From contig NZ_JQAK01000001.1 in NCBI RefSeq assembly GCF_000757605.1, positions 955,817-1,019,816 of the forward strand: DNA of 64,000 nt, written 5' to 3'. This document shows positions 36,943-46,367 of the stretch, in pieces (position 1 is the first letter of the stretch; every line of letters starts with the position of its first letter). The notes under the pieces are model-generated. The model was not told the origin of the DNA and did no database searches. It was given only the letters and a program-made list of their open reading frames with translations. This DNA is from Candidatus Paracaedibacter symbiosus. GTDB lineage: Bacteria; Pseudomonadota; Alphaproteobacteria; Paracaedibacterales; Paracaedibacteraceae. The position numbers and the translations under genes are program-made.

Positions 36943-37818
36943 ATGAAAAAAGTTAGAACTGCCATCTTCCCTGTTGCGGGTTTAGGTACTCGGTTTCTAC
37001 CAGCAACCAAAGCAAGTCCTAAAGAAATGTTGATCGTTGGCGATATGCCTTTGATTCAACATGCGGTGGTGGAGGCAATGGAAGCAGGGATCGAGCGTTT
37101 CATTTTTATTACTTCCCAGGGTAAGACGGCGATCGAAGATCATTTTGATAGCAATCAGCTTTTGGAAAATGTCTTGCAAGAACGCAGCAAAATAGAAGAT
37201 CTCGCAAAAGTTCGCCAAACCCAGCTAGAACCAGGACAGGCAATTTTTATTCGCCAGCAACATCCATTAGGACTTGGTCATGCTGTTTGGTGCGCCAGGC
37301 ACTTGATTCAAGATGAACCCTTTGCCCTGTTATTAGCTGATGACTTGATCCTTTCCCAAACACCCTGTACCAAGCAATTGGTTCAGGCTTATGAAAATAA
37401 TGGCCCCGGCAACTACACCGCGGTGATGGAAGTAGCGGCAGAAAAAGTTTCTCGCTATGGAATTCTTGATATTGCTGATCAGAAAAATGGTGTGATTTCT
37501 GCCAGAAGTGTGGTTGAAAAACCTGATCCTGAGACATCTCCGTCTCGGACCGCCATTGTTGGTCGCTATATTTTAGATCCCCGAGTTTTTAACCATATCA
37601 ACACTCAAAAAGTAGGGATTGGTCAAGAAATTCAATTAACCGATGCTTTTAATCCGATGATTGCCCAAAACATCCCCTTCTCCGGCGTGTTATTTGAAGG
37701 AGAACGATTTGACTGCGGCACTAAAGAAGGCTGGCTTGAAGCAAATATTGCCTATGCTTATAATGACCCAGAATTACAACCAAGCTTGCTAAAAGCAATC
37801 ACTAAGTATCACTCTTAA
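36943..37818 (+). CDS. galU: UTP-glucose-1-phosphate uridylyltransferase
   Basis: Makes UDP-glucose from glucose-1-phosphate and UTP. The 291-residue product has the nucleotide-binding 'FPVAGLGTRFLPATKASPKE' at 9-28 and 'LGLGHAVWCA' near 108, with 'VVEKPDPE' and 'FDCGTKEGWLEANI' in the C-terminal half, all typical of GalU. It is 11 bases before ugd and begins a three-gene sugar-nucleotide run. Confidence 0.97.
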   Translation: MKKVRTAIFPVAGLGTRFLPATKASPKEMLIVGDMPLIQHAVVEAMEAGIERFIFITSQGKTAIEDHFDSNQLLENVLQERSKIEDLAKVRQTQLEPGQAIFIRQQHPLGLGHAVWCARHLIQDEPFALLLADDLILSQTPCTKQLVQAYENNGPGNYTAVMEVAAEKVSRYGILDIADQKNGVISARSVVEKPDPETSPSRTAIVGRYILDPRVFNHINTQKVGIGQEIQLTDAFNPMIAQNIPFSGVLFEGERFDCGTKEGWLEANIAYAYNDPELQPSLLKAITKYHS

Positions 37819-37829
37819 GAGCAAAAATT

Positions 37830-39164
37830 ATGCAAATTACGATTATTGGTGCTGGATATGTTGGCCTTGTTACCGGGGCTTGTTTTGCTGAATTTGGCTA
37901 TAAAGTCACCTGTGTTGATAAAGATCACTCAAAAATCGATTTATTACATCGGGGTATTTCTCCGATTTATGAGCCGGGATTAGATAGCCTCCTTCAACAG
38001 GGAAGTAAGTCTGGACAACTTACCTTTACGACTAAATTAGTTGAAAGCGTTGCCACTGCTGATGTCATTTTCTTGGCTGTCGGCACCCCCACGTGCGAGA
38101 AAACAGGCAAGGCTGATTTATCTTATGTCTTTACCGCCGCTGAAGAAGTGGGTAAAGCCCTAAAACGGTATGCCGTGATTGTGACAAAGTCGACCGTCCC
38201 TGTGGGTACAGCCCGCCAGGTTGAGACGATTATTCGTGACGCAAATCCCACTGCCCACTTTGAAATGGCCTCCAACCCTGAATTTTTACGGGAAGGAGCC
38301 GCAATTAGCGATTTTATGCGCCCAGACCGGATTGTTATTGGTACTGATGGCCCGAATCGAGCTCAAGAGGTATTGCAAAGGCTGTATCGCCCGCTTTATC
38401 TGATTGAAACTCCGATGATCTTTACGGGTATTGAAACGGCAGAGCTCACCAAATATGCCTCCAATGCTTTTTTGGCGACCAAAATTGCCTTTATTAATGA
38501 GATGGCTGATATTTGTGAAAAAACCAAGGCTGATGTGCAAGATGTGGCTAAAGCTATGGGACTTGATCACCGAATTGGACGGCATTTCCTCAATGCTGGC
38601 CCTGGATATGGGGGTTCTTGCTTCCCTAAAGACACTCTGGCTCTCGCCATAACAGCCCATGAACTTGAAACACCTACAAGTATTGTTGAGTCTGTCGCTA
38701 AATCCAATGAATCCCGTAAACTCAACATGGCTCAAAAAATTATCACTGCCATGGGGGGATCTGTTAAAAACAAAAAAATCGCCCTCTTGGGATTAACCTT
38801 TAAACCAAATACGGATGATATGCGAGATGCCCCAAGTCTGGTCATTATTCCTGAACTTATCAAAGCAGGGGCCACCGTTGCGGCCTACGATCCTATTGGC
38901 CAAAGTATTGCAAACCGTCTATTACCCGATATCACTTATGGGAAAAATGCGAATGAAGTTGCCATTGAGGCAGATGCGCTTGTGATTGTAACCGAATGGA
39001 ACGAATTTAGGGCTTTAGATTTAGACAAATTAAAACAGTCAATGAAACATCCCCTCATTATTGACTTGCGTAATATTTATAAACCTAATGAGATGATTGA
39101 AGCTGGATTTGACTATATTTCTATCGGTAGACCCGCAGCTTTAGGTTCTGTGACTAAAATTTAA
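37830..39164 (+). CDS. ugd: UDP-glucose 6-dehydrogenase
   Basis: Oxidises UDP-glucose to UDP-glucuronate in two NAD-dependent steps. The 444-residue product opens with the Rossmann motif 'IIGAGYVGLVTGACFAE' (5-21), has 'STVPVGTA' at 121-128 and catalytic Cys264 in 'GPGYGGSCFPKDT'. It directly follows galU, whose product it consumes, so the pair supplies UDP-glucuronate for a surface polysaccharide or LPS. Confidence 0.97.
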   Translation: MQITIIGAGYVGLVTGACFAEFGYKVTCVDKDHSKIDLLHRGISPIYEPGLDSLLQQGSKSGQLTFTTKLVESVATADVIFLAVGTPTCEKTGKADLSYVFTAAEEVGKALKRYAVIVTKSTVPVGTARQVETIIRDANPTAHFEMASNPEFLREGAAISDFMRPDRIVIGTDGPNRAQEVLQRLYRPLYLIETPMIFTGIETAELTKYASNAFLATKIAFINEMADICEKTKADVQDVAKAMGLDHRIGRHFLNAGPGYGGSCFPKDTLALAITAHELETPTSIVESVAKSNESRKLNMAQKIITAMGGSVKNKKIALLGLTFKPNTDDMRDAPSLVIIPELIKAGATVAAYDPIGQSIANRLLPDITYGKNANEVAIEADALVIVTEWNEFRALDLDKLKQSMKHPLIIDLRNIYKPNEMIEAGFDYISIGRPAALGSVTKI

Positions 39165-39299
39165 TTAAGGCGATTTAGAGATATTTTATCTAAAAGGGAC
39201 ACCCAGTTTCACTGGAATATACCCAAAAAGAGACTTCTTTCAATTTTCGGTTAGAAAGCCAAAGAGCCACATTATAACTCAATGCCCTAAGGATCAAGA

Positions 39300-40694
39300 A
39301 TGACTCATCAGTTTAATACGTCCATTTTTCGTGAATATGATATTCGTGGTACTTTTAACAAAACATTCTTTACAGCTGATGCCTATGAAATCGGGCTACG
39401 TTTTGCAACTATCCTCCATCAATGCCACAAAAACCCGCTGATTTGTATCGGCAGAGATGGCAGGTTAAGTTCGCCCGATCTCAGTCTTGCTCTTATTCAG
39501 GGGTTGAGGGATGCTGGGGCTAACATTTTGGATGTTGGCGTTGGTCCCACCCCAATGCTTTATTATGCCACAAAAATTACACCTGCAGTGGCTGGGGTTA
39601 TGGTGACGGGATCTCATAATCCACCTGAAGACAATGGTCTAAAACTCACACTTAAAGACTTTCCGTTCTTCGGGCCTCAGATTCAAGAATTAAAAGATAC
39701 GGTTCCCCAGACAAGTGAAACTCCTGGTTCCTTAGAATTTATTGATCTGCGAGATCAATATCTAGATCGCTTACTGATTGATGCCCCTAAGAAAACGACT
39801 CAGAAGCTTAAAATTGTCTGGGATTGTGGGAATGGGGCGGCGGGTGAGATCATTGAAATGCTTACCGCACGCCTCCAAAATCACTCGATTTTACTCAATA
39901 CAACAATCGACGGCACTTTTCCAGCGCACCCTGCGGATCCAGCTGTTGAAGAAAATTTAGTGCAATTATGTGATACAGTGGCCGCTCACAATTGCGATAT
40001 AGGTATTGCCTTTGATGGTGATGCGGATCGCATCGGTGTCATTGATAAAAAGGGACGGGTTATTTGGGGCGATCAATTGCTCTGTTTGCTGGCAGAAGAC
40101 GTCTTGCGACACAATCCAGGCGCCAAGATTATTGCCGATGTTAAGTCAAGCCAGGCATTATTTAATTATATTGAAAAGCTGGAAGGGATTGCCGTCATGG
40201 GTAAAACTGGCCATTCAAATATTAAAACTCAGTTACGCGAAATTGGCGCTGCTCTTGCGGGCGAAATGAGTGGTCATATTTTCTTTGCGGACACCTATTA
40301 CGGTTATGATGATGCCATTTATGCGGCCATCCGACTCATCAGCTTCCTTGAAACGCAATCAAAATCTTTACATGAATTATATGATCAACTGCCAAAATAT
40401 TACAATACACCTGAAATCCGTATTCCTTGTGATGATCAACATAAATTTGAGATTGTACAAAAAATTCGCGCCGATCTTGAAAAAAATGGGACTAATTTTA
40501 TCGCCATTGATGGGGTGCGCGTCACAACAGAAAGTGGTTGGTGGTTGGTGCGCGCTTCCAACACCCAAAGCATTTTAGTGGCCCGATGCGAAGCTTATAC
40601 AAAAGAACAACTTCCTCACCTTATCCAACACATGAAAACAGTGCTTGAACCCTACGTCGGTGCTGGGGCTCTTGGTATGGATAAGTTCTATTAG
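39300..40694 (+). CDS. Phosphomannomutase/phosphoglucomutase
   Basis: Interconverts hexose 6- and 1-phosphates, feeding GalU or GDP-mannose synthesis. The 464-residue alpha-phosphohexomutase has phosphoserine Ser105 in 'VTGSHNPPEDNGLK', the metal loop 'FDGDADRIGV' near 236, the sugar-specificity loop 'GEMSGHIFF' near 323 and a C-terminal phosphate-binding 'RASNTQSILVARCEA'. The GEMSGH loop allows both mannose and glucose substrates (AlgC-like). It follows ugd after 135 bases. Confidence 0.95.
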   Translation: MTHQFNTSIFREYDIRGTFNKTFFTADAYEIGLRFATILHQCHKNPLICIGRDGRLSSPDLSLALIQGLRDAGANILDVGVGPTPMLYYATKITPAVAGVMVTGSHNPPEDNGLKLTLKDFPFFGPQIQELKDTVPQTSETPGSLEFIDLRDQYLDRLLIDAPKKTTQKLKIVWDCGNGAAGEIIEMLTARLQNHSILLNTTIDGTFPAHPADPAVEENLVQLCDTVAAHNCDIGIAFDGDADRIGVIDKKGRVIWGDQLLCLLAEDVLRHNPGAKIIADVKSSQALFNYIEKLEGIAVMGKTGHSNIKTQLREIGAALAGEMSGHIFFADTYYGYDDAIYAAIRLISFLETQSKSLHELYDQLPKYYNTPEIRIPCDDQHKFEIVQKIRADLEKNGTNFIAIDGVRVTTESGWWLVRASNTQSILVARCEAYTKEQLPHLIQHMKTVLEPYVGAGALGMDKFY

Positions 40695-40765
40695 CAAAAT
40701 TTAATATAGAAAATTTCTCAAGAGATGACAGAAGAACAAATCATTCTCCGCCGGCCCTGGCTGTA

Positions 40766-40776
40766 CCCCCCCCCCC
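40766..40776. repeat. Poly-C tract of 11 bases
   Basis: A C11 run lies in the 264-base spacer between the phosphohexomutase gene and the SNF2 gene. It stands out against the AT-rich spacers. It is not inside a supported gene, so phase variation of a coding frame is not indicated; the length may also be a sequencing uncertainty. Nothing else is recognised in 40695-40958. Confidence 0.7.
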
Positions 40777-40958
40777 TTGGGCTTGCCCCGAAGGTTCATG
40801 TGCTTTTCTAACAGCCATGATCTTCCGCTTAAGAGGTCGCAAGGCTTGTTTTGCAAGCCCACTCCCTCTACGGTAAGGATGACAAGGGTCCCCTAGGGGA
40901 ACAGCATTTTTATGGATACTGTCGTGCATTGAACCAATCTTTATCCACAGACAAGACC

Positions 40959-43289
40959 TTAAGACAACGGCTCAAACAAGGCTTCTAAATCGTCGGGAGA
41001 AAAGGCCGCTTCACTTTCACTATTGGACTTAAATATGCCTGATAGCAAGTTAGATTTACGCTGCTGCATCGCCATAATTTTCTCTTCAACCGTCCCAACA
41101 GTCATCAATTTATAAACAAACACAGGTTTTTCCTGACCAATACGATAGGCTCGGTCGGTTGCCTGATTTTCAACAGCAGGATTCCACCAAGGGTCAAAGT
41201 GAATAACGGTATCAGCCGCCGTTAAGTTTAAGCCAGTTCCACCTGCTTTCAAACTAATCAAGAAAACAGATACTTTACCGGATTGAAAATCATCGATAGG
41301 TTGAGCGCGGTCTTTGGTTTGTCCTGTCAACTTCGCGTAAGAGATACCCATTTGATTGAGTTCTTCCTCAATCAAAGCCAACATACTTGTGAACTGAGAA
41401 AACAACAGAATTTGGCGCTTTTCCTCAATCATTTCCGGGAGCGTATCCCGCAAGAATTGCATCTTAGCGGAATCAATTATATTACGAGCCGCATCTAACT
41501 TCAGCAATCTTGGATCACAACAAACCTGTCGGAGCTTAAGCAGCGCATCCAAAATAACGATATGGCTGCGCTTCAAGCCCTTATCGCGGATTTCCTGCTG
41601 AACGCGTTCATGCATCGTCATACGGATTGATTCATAGAGCGCACGCTGTTCGGGCAACAATTCGATGTTTTGGACAATCTCTGTCTTGGGCGGCAGTTCA
41701 GAAACCACTTGTTGCTTAGTACGACGCAACATAAAAGGTTTGACCCGACGCGCTAAGCTCTGACGACGTTCGTTATCGCCCATTTTTTCGATAGGAAAGC
41801 GAAAAATCTGGTTAAATTTCTTTTGATCTCCCAAAAATCCTGGCATCAAGAAATAGAACAATGACCACAATTCACCTAAATGGTTTTCCATCGGCGTCCC
41901 AGTAAGGCAGAGGCGATGTCGCGCCTGAACCTGCTGAACAATTCGGTGCGCCATGGTATTAGGGTTTTTAATAACTTGCGCTTCGTCCAATACCAGCATG
42001 TGATATTCATGTTTTAACAATTGATCTTTGTCGCGGGACAATAAAGGATAAGTCGTTAAAATCAAATGGTGATTGTTAATTTGTTCAAACAGATCGCGTC
42101 GTTCATTGCCATGCAAAACTAAAACCTTGAGGTCAGGGGCAAACTTTGTCGCTTCTGTGCGCCAGTTAGTCATCAAACTGGTCGGTGCCACAACAAGCGT
42201 AGGCAAATTCATCCGCCCTGACTCAAATTCTGTCAAAATATGGGACAAAGTTTGAATCGTTTTCCCAAGCCCCATATCATCGGCCAAAATGCCATTAAGA
42301 TTATTGTCGCGCAAAAATTGTAACCAGCTAACCCCTTGGGTTTGATAACTACGTAATTCACACTGCAATCCACGAGGTGGTTCCACTTGTTCAATTTGGG
42401 TAAAGTCTTTTAGTTTGTTGCCAAGCACACGAATTTGTTCATCACCAAACCACCGCATTTGAGCGGCCTGCATAGCGGCTTCAATTTCAACAAGTTGGGT
42501 TGATTGCCAAGCCGAGAGGCGAAGTTTCCCCTCATCTGTCAAAGCATCAGCGTCGTGCAATTCTATCAGTGTTTGCGCAATAAATCGAATTTTTTCGGCT
42601 GGCACTGGGAGCAATTGCCCGTCATCTAAAGGTACGTAAATAAATGCCCCGTCATCTTTTAATGCTGACTGGACTTGAGTTCGAGTACTTTGTTCGCGCA
42701 GCATCCTGACCAACATCGGCAAAATGTTGACACGCTTGCCATTAATCATCATCCCTAATTCGAGATCAAACCAATCGGTACTGGTTGAGGATGTTTTGTC
42801 TAAGTTGGCATACCATTCGCCATTCATTTCAACAGGGCGAAACGGGAATGTATCATCAATGTCAATATCCCATCCAGCCTCTTTTAGCAAAGGAATTGTC
42901 TGAAAGTAAAAAGCGCGTGCTTGATCCGCAAGGTTTTCTACTTCTGCTGCCAAAATCACATTCGCAACCTCTAAAGCAGAAGCATCAACAACGGCAGCAT
43001 AATTCTTGAGAATAACCCAACCCGCCTCAATTAGCTGGGCAACAACCTGATTTTCTAGCTCAATAGCCCGTCCCTCACTTGATTCAGTAGGGCCCAAGCG
43101 AGCAGTTACATGGGGATAGTCAAAGTAAATATCACCCAAGATCTTTTCCACCGTTTTAACAGCGGACCACGGACGTTCCTTTGATTTAACTTCGCCTGCA
43201 AAAATTTTGAATTTAACTCTAAAGGGCCAGCTACTATCGCTCGCACTCATTGTTTCAGCACAAATTGTTTCTTGGACTAGTGAAGTCAT
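40959..43289 (-). CDS. SNF2-family DEAD/DEAH ATPase
   Basis: Swi2/Snf2 DNA translocase of about 776 residues. The C-terminal two thirds have all helicase motifs: 'ADDMGLGKTIQTL' (I), 'VVAPTSLMTNW' (Ia), 'LVLDEAQVIKN' (II), 'LTGTPMENHLGELWSLF' (III), 'LISLKAGGTGLNLTAAD' (V) and 'DRAYRIGQ' (VI). The N-terminal ~300 residues match the uncharacterised region seen in bacterial SNF2 proteins, which often carry a SWIM zinc finger ahead of it; no SWIM motif is present here. The frame extends 49 residues further to 43436, but that part is not convincing; ATG at 43289 is preferred with moderate confidence. Confidence 0.9.
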   Translation of the reverse strand: MTSLVQETICAETMSASDSSWPFRVKFKIFAGEVKSKERPWSAVKTVEKILGDIYFDYPHVTARLGPTESSEGRAIELENQVVAQLIEAGWVILKNYAAVVDASALEVANVILAAEVENLADQARAFYFQTIPLLKEAGWDIDIDDTFPFRPVEMNGEWYANLDKTSSTSTDWFDLELGMMINGKRVNILPMLVRMLREQSTRTQVQSALKDDGAFIYVPLDDGQLLPVPAEKIRFIAQTLIELHDADALTDEGKLRLSAWQSTQLVEIEAAMQAAQMRWFGDEQIRVLGNKLKDFTQIEQVEPPRGLQCELRSYQTQGVSWLQFLRDNNLNGILADDMGLGKTIQTLSHILTEFESGRMNLPTLVVAPTSLMTNWRTEATKFAPDLKVLVLHGNERRDLFEQINNHHLILTTYPLLSRDKDQLLKHEYHMLVLDEAQVIKNPNTMAHRIVQQVQARHRLCLTGTPMENHLGELWSLFYFLMPGFLGDQKKFNQIFRFPIEKMGDNERRQSLARRVKPFMLRRTKQQVVSELPPKTEIVQNIELLPEQRALYESIRMTMHERVQQEIRDKGLKRSHIVILDALLKLRQVCCDPRLLKLDAARNIIDSAKMQFLRDTLPEMIEEKRQILLFSQFTSMLALIEEELNQMGISYAKLTGQTKDRAQPIDDFQSGKVSVFLISLKAGGTGLNLTAADTVIHFDPWWNPAVENQATDRAYRIGQEKPVFVYKLMTVGTVEEKIMAMQQRKSNLLSGIFKSNSESEAAFSPDDLEALFEPLS

Positions 43290-43493
43290 CAGTCTTTTAC
43301 TTAGCCTTGTTTTTATGAATAGTTGTTGCGCAGTGATAATCACCATATAGTGATAGCTATTATATAAGGAGAAAAGGGTTTTTGTCCATAAGTTTTCGGA
43401 TAAGATAAGGAAGAGTGAATGACCTAAACTCAGCATTAAAGAAAATATATGAAAGGCAATAACGAGGTTCTCTCTCCCGTCGTTGACGGTAAA

Positions 43494-43537
43494 GATGATT
43501 TTGATCCATTTTTAGTTGAAAATGAGGCCAAATTCCA
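43494..43537 (+). repeat. Dispersed palindromic repeat, family A, copy 1
   Basis: Reads GATGATTTTGATCCATTTTT then AGTTGAAAATGAGGCCAAAT. Related copies are at 48482-48525, 60054-60098 and 61509-61553, all in the same orientation. The core TTTTNAGCTGAAAA is palindromic. Confidence 0.8.
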
Positions 43538-43758
43538 CGGGTGCTGCCGATTCTGAAGTTTTAGTGAATAGCCTATTACGTGGGATTTAGAAATCCTGGT
43601 GGATGCTAAACATGCTTTCGAAACTACCGTCTTTTGCTGCTTGCCGTCCCAAAATTTAAACTTTAGATTTAATAATAAACCTAAAAATTCGCAACTGACT
43701 GACTTTTCAAGCCATTCATAAGGGTATAAACAAACTTTTAGTTTAATTATTATACTAC

Positions 43759-43781
43759 AGCCAATCTAGTATAGATTGGCT
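43759..43781 (+). repeat. Perfect hairpin AGCCAATCTA-GTA-TAGATTGGCT
   Basis: Ten-base-pair stem with a three-base loop followed by ATATTTTTT, so it looks like an intrinsic terminator on the plus strand, yet no plus-strand gene ends here. Twenty bases are shared with 27876-27895, marking it as a dispersed repeat. It may attenuate transcription towards the MFS gene. Confidence 0.75.
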
Positions 43782-44049
43782 ATATTTTTTAAGTCTCACC
43801 TTAGACCTTAAACATTAGACCTTAAACATATTCACAGGTTGTTTCTCTTTCAAAGGGGAGGGCGGGCTCAATAGAGTCATTGCACTCGAGGATGACTATA
43901 ACTTCAGGGAGAAATCTCTTCCCTCAAATTCACGTTATGTTAGGCTCTTTTTAAGAAATTGGAGCATAAAGTATACCTATCGTAATTCGAAAAACAGGTT
44001 TTTGGATGACGAGGGGTAGAGGACACCTTAAGAAATTTGAGAGTATTGG

Positions 44050-45363
44050 ATGATGTCCATTTTATCTGAGCTGCGCCAGTTAACTTCCCAGGAAAAGCAT
44101 GTGATTATTGCAAGCTATCTTGGCTGGACACTTGACGCATTTGATTTTTTTATTCTTGTTTTTGTCTTAAAGGACATTGCTCAAACCTTCGGTACTGACA
44201 TAAAATCAGTAACTCTCGCCATCACTCTAACACTCGCCATGCGGCCGATAGGAGCCCTTCTTTTTGGTATATTTGCCGATCGCTTGGGTCGTCGCCCTAT
44301 TTTGATGGCAAATATTCTGATTTATTCAGTGCTTGAATTTGCCTCTGGTTTTGCGCCATCCCTCACCGTATTGATTATACTCCGTGCTCTGTATGGGATT
44401 GCAATGGGGGGAGAATGGGGAGTTGGCGCCTCGCTTACCCTTGAATCAGTCCCAGAAAAAGTACGTGGCATTGTCTCGGGCATACTACAAACTGGCTATC
44501 CCTCAGGTTATCTTCTGGCCTCCATTGTTTTCTTTTTTCTTTATCCCCTTATTGGTTGGCGGGGCATGTTTATGGTTGGTGTCATCCCCGCTCTTCTCGT
44601 ATTTTATATTCGACGTAATGTGGAAGAATCACCTGCTTTTATCTCCCAGCAACATCATGCCAAACCTATAAAATTTCAGCCCCTCTTTAAGGGGCATCAA
44701 GATAAAAGGGAGGCCAAAAATGCGAAACCAGAAACCGGCTTCTTCAGGTATTTTAGTTCTACACTCAAGGGACATGTCAAAATCTTTATGTGGGCTGTTG
44801 TGATGATGACTGGCTTTAATTTCTTAAGTCATGGCACCCAAGATATCTATCCCACTTTTCTGGAGCAACAACGAAACCTATCAAGTCATACGATCGGTAT
44901 AATTGCCATTGTTTACAATATCGGAGCGATCTTGGGGGGGCTCTTTTTTGGCGCCTTATCCAGTAAGATTGGCAGGCGCCGCGCAATTGTTACCGCGGTT
45001 CTTTTGGTTTTGCCAGCAATACCGATGTGGACGCAAGCAACCACACCGATTGGCCTTGCCATTGGCTCTTTTCTGGTCCAATTTTTCGTTCAAGGCGCTT
45101 GGGGCGTAGTCCCAGTCCACCTCAACGAAATTTCTCCTGACAAGCTACGCGGAACTTTTCCTGGTTTTGCCTATCAAGTGGGTAACCTATTTGCTTCTTA
45201 CAACGCCACAATGCAAGCAGGGATTGCGGCCACCCATGGGGGCGATTACGCGCTAGCCTTAGCTTTAGTGGCAGGAATTGTCGCTATTCTGCTTGCCCTT
45301 GTTGCTGGCTTTGGTTATGAAGCAAAAGATCGTCGTTTTGGTGAGGATGATAAAGTTATTTAA
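44050..45363 (+). CDS. MFS transporter, SHS (lactate/sialate:H+ symporter)-like
   Basis: The 437-residue product has about 12 membrane segments and the MFS loop 'GIFADRLGRRPILM' between helices 2 and 3 (about 77-90). 'YLGWTLDAFDFFILVFVLKD' in helix 1 and 'GMAMGGEWGVGASL'-type sequence in helix 4 (here 'GIAMGGEWGVGASL') are features of the sialate/lactate symporter branch. A central loop is enriched in Lys/His/Glu. Substrate is likely a small carboxylate, but cannot be fixed from sequence. Starts at tandem ATGs. Confidence 0.87.
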   Translation: MMSILSELRQLTSQEKHVIIASYLGWTLDAFDFFILVFVLKDIAQTFGTDIKSVTLAITLTLAMRPIGALLFGIFADRLGRRPILMANILIYSVLEFASGFAPSLTVLIILRALYGIAMGGEWGVGASLTLESVPEKVRGIVSGILQTGYPSGYLLASIVFFFLYPLIGWRGMFMVGVIPALLVFYIRRNVEESPAFISQQHHAKPIKFQPLFKGHQDKREAKNAKPETGFFRYFSSTLKGHVKIFMWAVVMMTGFNFLSHGTQDIYPTFLEQQRNLSSHTIGIIAIVYNIGAILGGLFFGALSSKIGRRRAIVTAVLLVLPAIPMWTQATTPIGLAIGSFLVQFFVQGAWGVVPVHLNEISPDKLRGTFPGFAYQVGNLFASYNATMQAGIAATHGGDYALALALVAGIVAILLALVAGFGYEAKDRRFGEDDKVI

Positions 45364-45369
45364 GGAGGG

Positions 45370-45396
45370 TATAGGCTCAAAAAGAGTGAGCCTATA
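45370..45396. terminator. Hairpin between convergent MFS and suhB genes
   Basis: TATAGGCTCA (45370-45379) pairs perfectly with TGAGCCTATA (45387-45396) over a seven-base loop. It is directly after the MFS stop and before the suhB stop on the other strand. No T tail directly follows, so termination efficiency is uncertain. Confidence 0.6.
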
Positions 45397-45409
45397 ATGA
45401 AAAAAATCT

Positions 45410-46228
45410 TTATGTCTTAGGAATACGAGGACAAATAAGCTTGGTCAATTCAAGAAAGATTGGTTCATTTCCAACAATAACATCACCTGTCTTCAAGAAA
45501 TCTTTTTCGCCATTGAAGTCTGAGATATACCCCCCTGCTTCCTTCACAAGAATGGCCCCTGCAGCCACATCCCACGGTTGCAAACTCATCTCAAAATAAC
45601 CTTCATAACGGCCAGCAGCGACATACGCTAAATCAAGAGCAGCTGCCCCGAAACGACGCAAACCTGCTGTAATCGGCATAATTTTTTCAATGAGATTAAC
45701 AAAGCGCTTGGCATCACCGCGACTTCCAAAAGGTGTGCCTGTCGCCAGCAAGGCTTCGTCTAAATGACGCCTACCAGAAACACGTAAACGACGTTGGTTA
45801 AGAAAAGCGCCTTTGCCTTTTTCTGCCCAGTACAACTCGTCAGTTACCGGGTTAAAAATTAACCCAGCAACAATTTCGCCATTGCTTTCAAGAGCAATCG
45901 AAATCGCAAAGTGCGGCACGCCATGCAGAAAGTTTGTCGTCCCATCAAGCGGGTCAATAATCCAGCGGTTATTTTTGTCGCTATTGATGATTTCACCACT
46001 TTCTTCCACAAGAAAGCTAAAGCCAGGCCGAGATTTGCTTAACTCCTGGATCAAAATCGATTCGGAACGGCGATCTGCTGTGGACACAAAATCACCCAAA
46101 CTTTTACGTGATACTTGTAAGTGCTCAATTTCACCAAAATCGCGGATAAGCCCTTTACCCGCCTTTTCAGCCGCTGAAATCATCACGTTAATCAGGGCTG
46201 AAGAACCCGCCATTCGTTGAGAGAGCAT
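45410..46228 (-). CDS. suhB: Inositol-1-monophosphatase family protein SuhB
   Basis: Mg2+-dependent phosphatase of 272 residues. Metal ligands are in 'FLVEESGE' (about 72-79) and 'IDPLDGTTNFLHG' (about 91-103), and 'WDVAAGAILVKEAGG' (about 217) is the third motif. The N-terminus 'SALINVMISAAEKAGKGLIR' and 'DFGEIEHLQVSRKSLGDFVS' match alphaproteobacterial SuhB; the true start may be one or two Met further in. In enterobacteria SuhB also assists rRNA antitermination. Convergent with the MFS gene. Confidence 0.93.
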   Translation of the reverse strand: MLSQRMAGSSALINVMISAAEKAGKGLIRDFGEIEHLQVSRKSLGDFVSTADRRSESILIQELSKSRPGFSFLVEESGEIINSDKNNRWIIDPLDGTTNFLHGVPHFAISIALESNGEIVAGLIFNPVTDELYWAEKGKGAFLNQRRLRVSGRRHLDEALLATGTPFGSRGDAKRFVNLIEKIMPITAGLRRFGAAALDLAYVAAGRYEGYFEMSLQPWDVAAGAILVKEAGGYISDFNGEKDFLKTGDVIVGNEPIFLELTKLICPRIPKT

Positions 46229-46367
46229 AAAATCACCTTTTATTCTTTTATTGTGCTGAAAAAAATAACTTACTTGCCAGAATATTGAAAGGATTTGCTA
46301 GATCGCCCCCAGTTGACAAGCCAATAAAAATCTATTTTTATCTTCTTACATTAAACCCACTGTCAAA

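Larger units (their letters stand above)
43437..44049. other. Gene-poor spacer between divergent SNF2 and MFS genes
   Basis: The 613 bases contain a copy of a dispersed 45-bp repeat (43494-43537), a strong hairpin (43759-43781) and a direct repeat TTAGACCTTAAACA twice at about 43802-43829. The first repeat lies in a 35-codon frame beginning at ATG 43449 (MKGNNEVLSPVVDG...), which I regard as chance or repeat-derived. No convincing gene or gene remnant is seen. Confidence 0.6.

Noticed and set aside
40741-40929. A 62-codon minus-strand frame across the poly-C tract
   Set aside because: Its Gly-rich C-terminus simply translates the C11 run and neighbouring repeats; no ribosome site or family resemblance.
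43449-43556. A 35-codon frame containing the first family A repeat
   Set aside because: A plausible ATG exists but no ribosome site, and about 40 percent of it is repeat sequence; the other copies are not in comparable frames with starts.
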